Of a stretch of 64,000 nucleotides of DNA, positions 63,953 to 64,000 are shown piece after piece; the first letter of the stretch is position 1, and every line of letters begins with the position of its first letter. The stretch is taken from assembly GCA_020137815.1 (NCBI GenBank), contig CM035350.1:539011-603010 (forward strand). The letters run 5' to 3'. Position numbers and translations under genes: made by a program. The DNA is from Hormiphora californensis. Lineage: Eukaryota > Ctenophora > Tentaculata > Cydippida > Pleurobrachiidae. The notes beneath the pieces are model-generated. The model saw only the letters and a list, made by a program, of their open reading frames with translations. It was not told the DNA's origin and ran no database searches.

Positions 63953-64000
63953 CTGAGGAGGGAGAAGAAATAGTTAATAGGGATTTCCAAAAGAATTGTC

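Overview
The window looks like nuclear DNA of an invertebrate animal, most plausibly an early-branching one such as a sponge, though the sequence does not settle this. The reasons are spliced genes with GT-AG introns, a rhodopsin-like GPCR, an ER protein ending in KDEL, CR1/jockey-like LINE remnants, Penelope-like elements, and many terminal-inverted-repeat DNA transposons. There is one 100-N gap (6574-6673). No tRNA, rRNA or CRISPR array could be supported.

Region 1 (1-35 kb) is mostly nested transposons and foldbacks. Threaded through it are small exons of an unrecognised plus-strand gene (2992-3100, 9882-9997, 20988-21061, 21191-21239). Their splice phases agree across introns of about 6.8 kb, 11 kb and 129 bases. 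A lone minus-strand exon lies at 12169-12251. The transposon families recur inside the window, so insertions can be dated against one another and target duplications read directly. They are: a 9-bp-TSD Mutator-like family carrying TTAGGG runs (four copies); a second 9-bp-TSD family with TAGACG arrays (three copies); TTA-type Harbinger-like MITEs; CACGGCGTGCC elements; pogo-like 171-177 bp MITEs; an hAT-like 8-bp-TSD MITE; a TA-flanked mariner-like foldback; and two Penelope-like elements with inverted pLTRs.

Region 2 (35-54 kb) holds the C-terminal exons (minus strand) of a protein-disulfide-isomerase-like ER protein at 53789-53886, 51413-51526, 42844-43023 and 35240-35617, ending in KDEL. 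Its 7-8 kb introns are swollen by transposons. One intron contains a Merlin/IS1595 element whose ISXO2-like transposase is spliced into four exons and keeps its DDE residues.

Region 3 (54-64 kb) is gene-dense. A minus-strand gene with at least 16 short exons runs off the right edge. It encodes a proline/TP-rich protein built of internal repeats (a ~43-residue MERA..LxRFkTvTG..VTPlP unit and an LPFYVRYPE unit shared by three exons). Its last visible exon resembles the start of a dynein heavy chain stalk. An intact intronless class A GPCR (59962-61020) sits on the opposite strand inside one of its introns.
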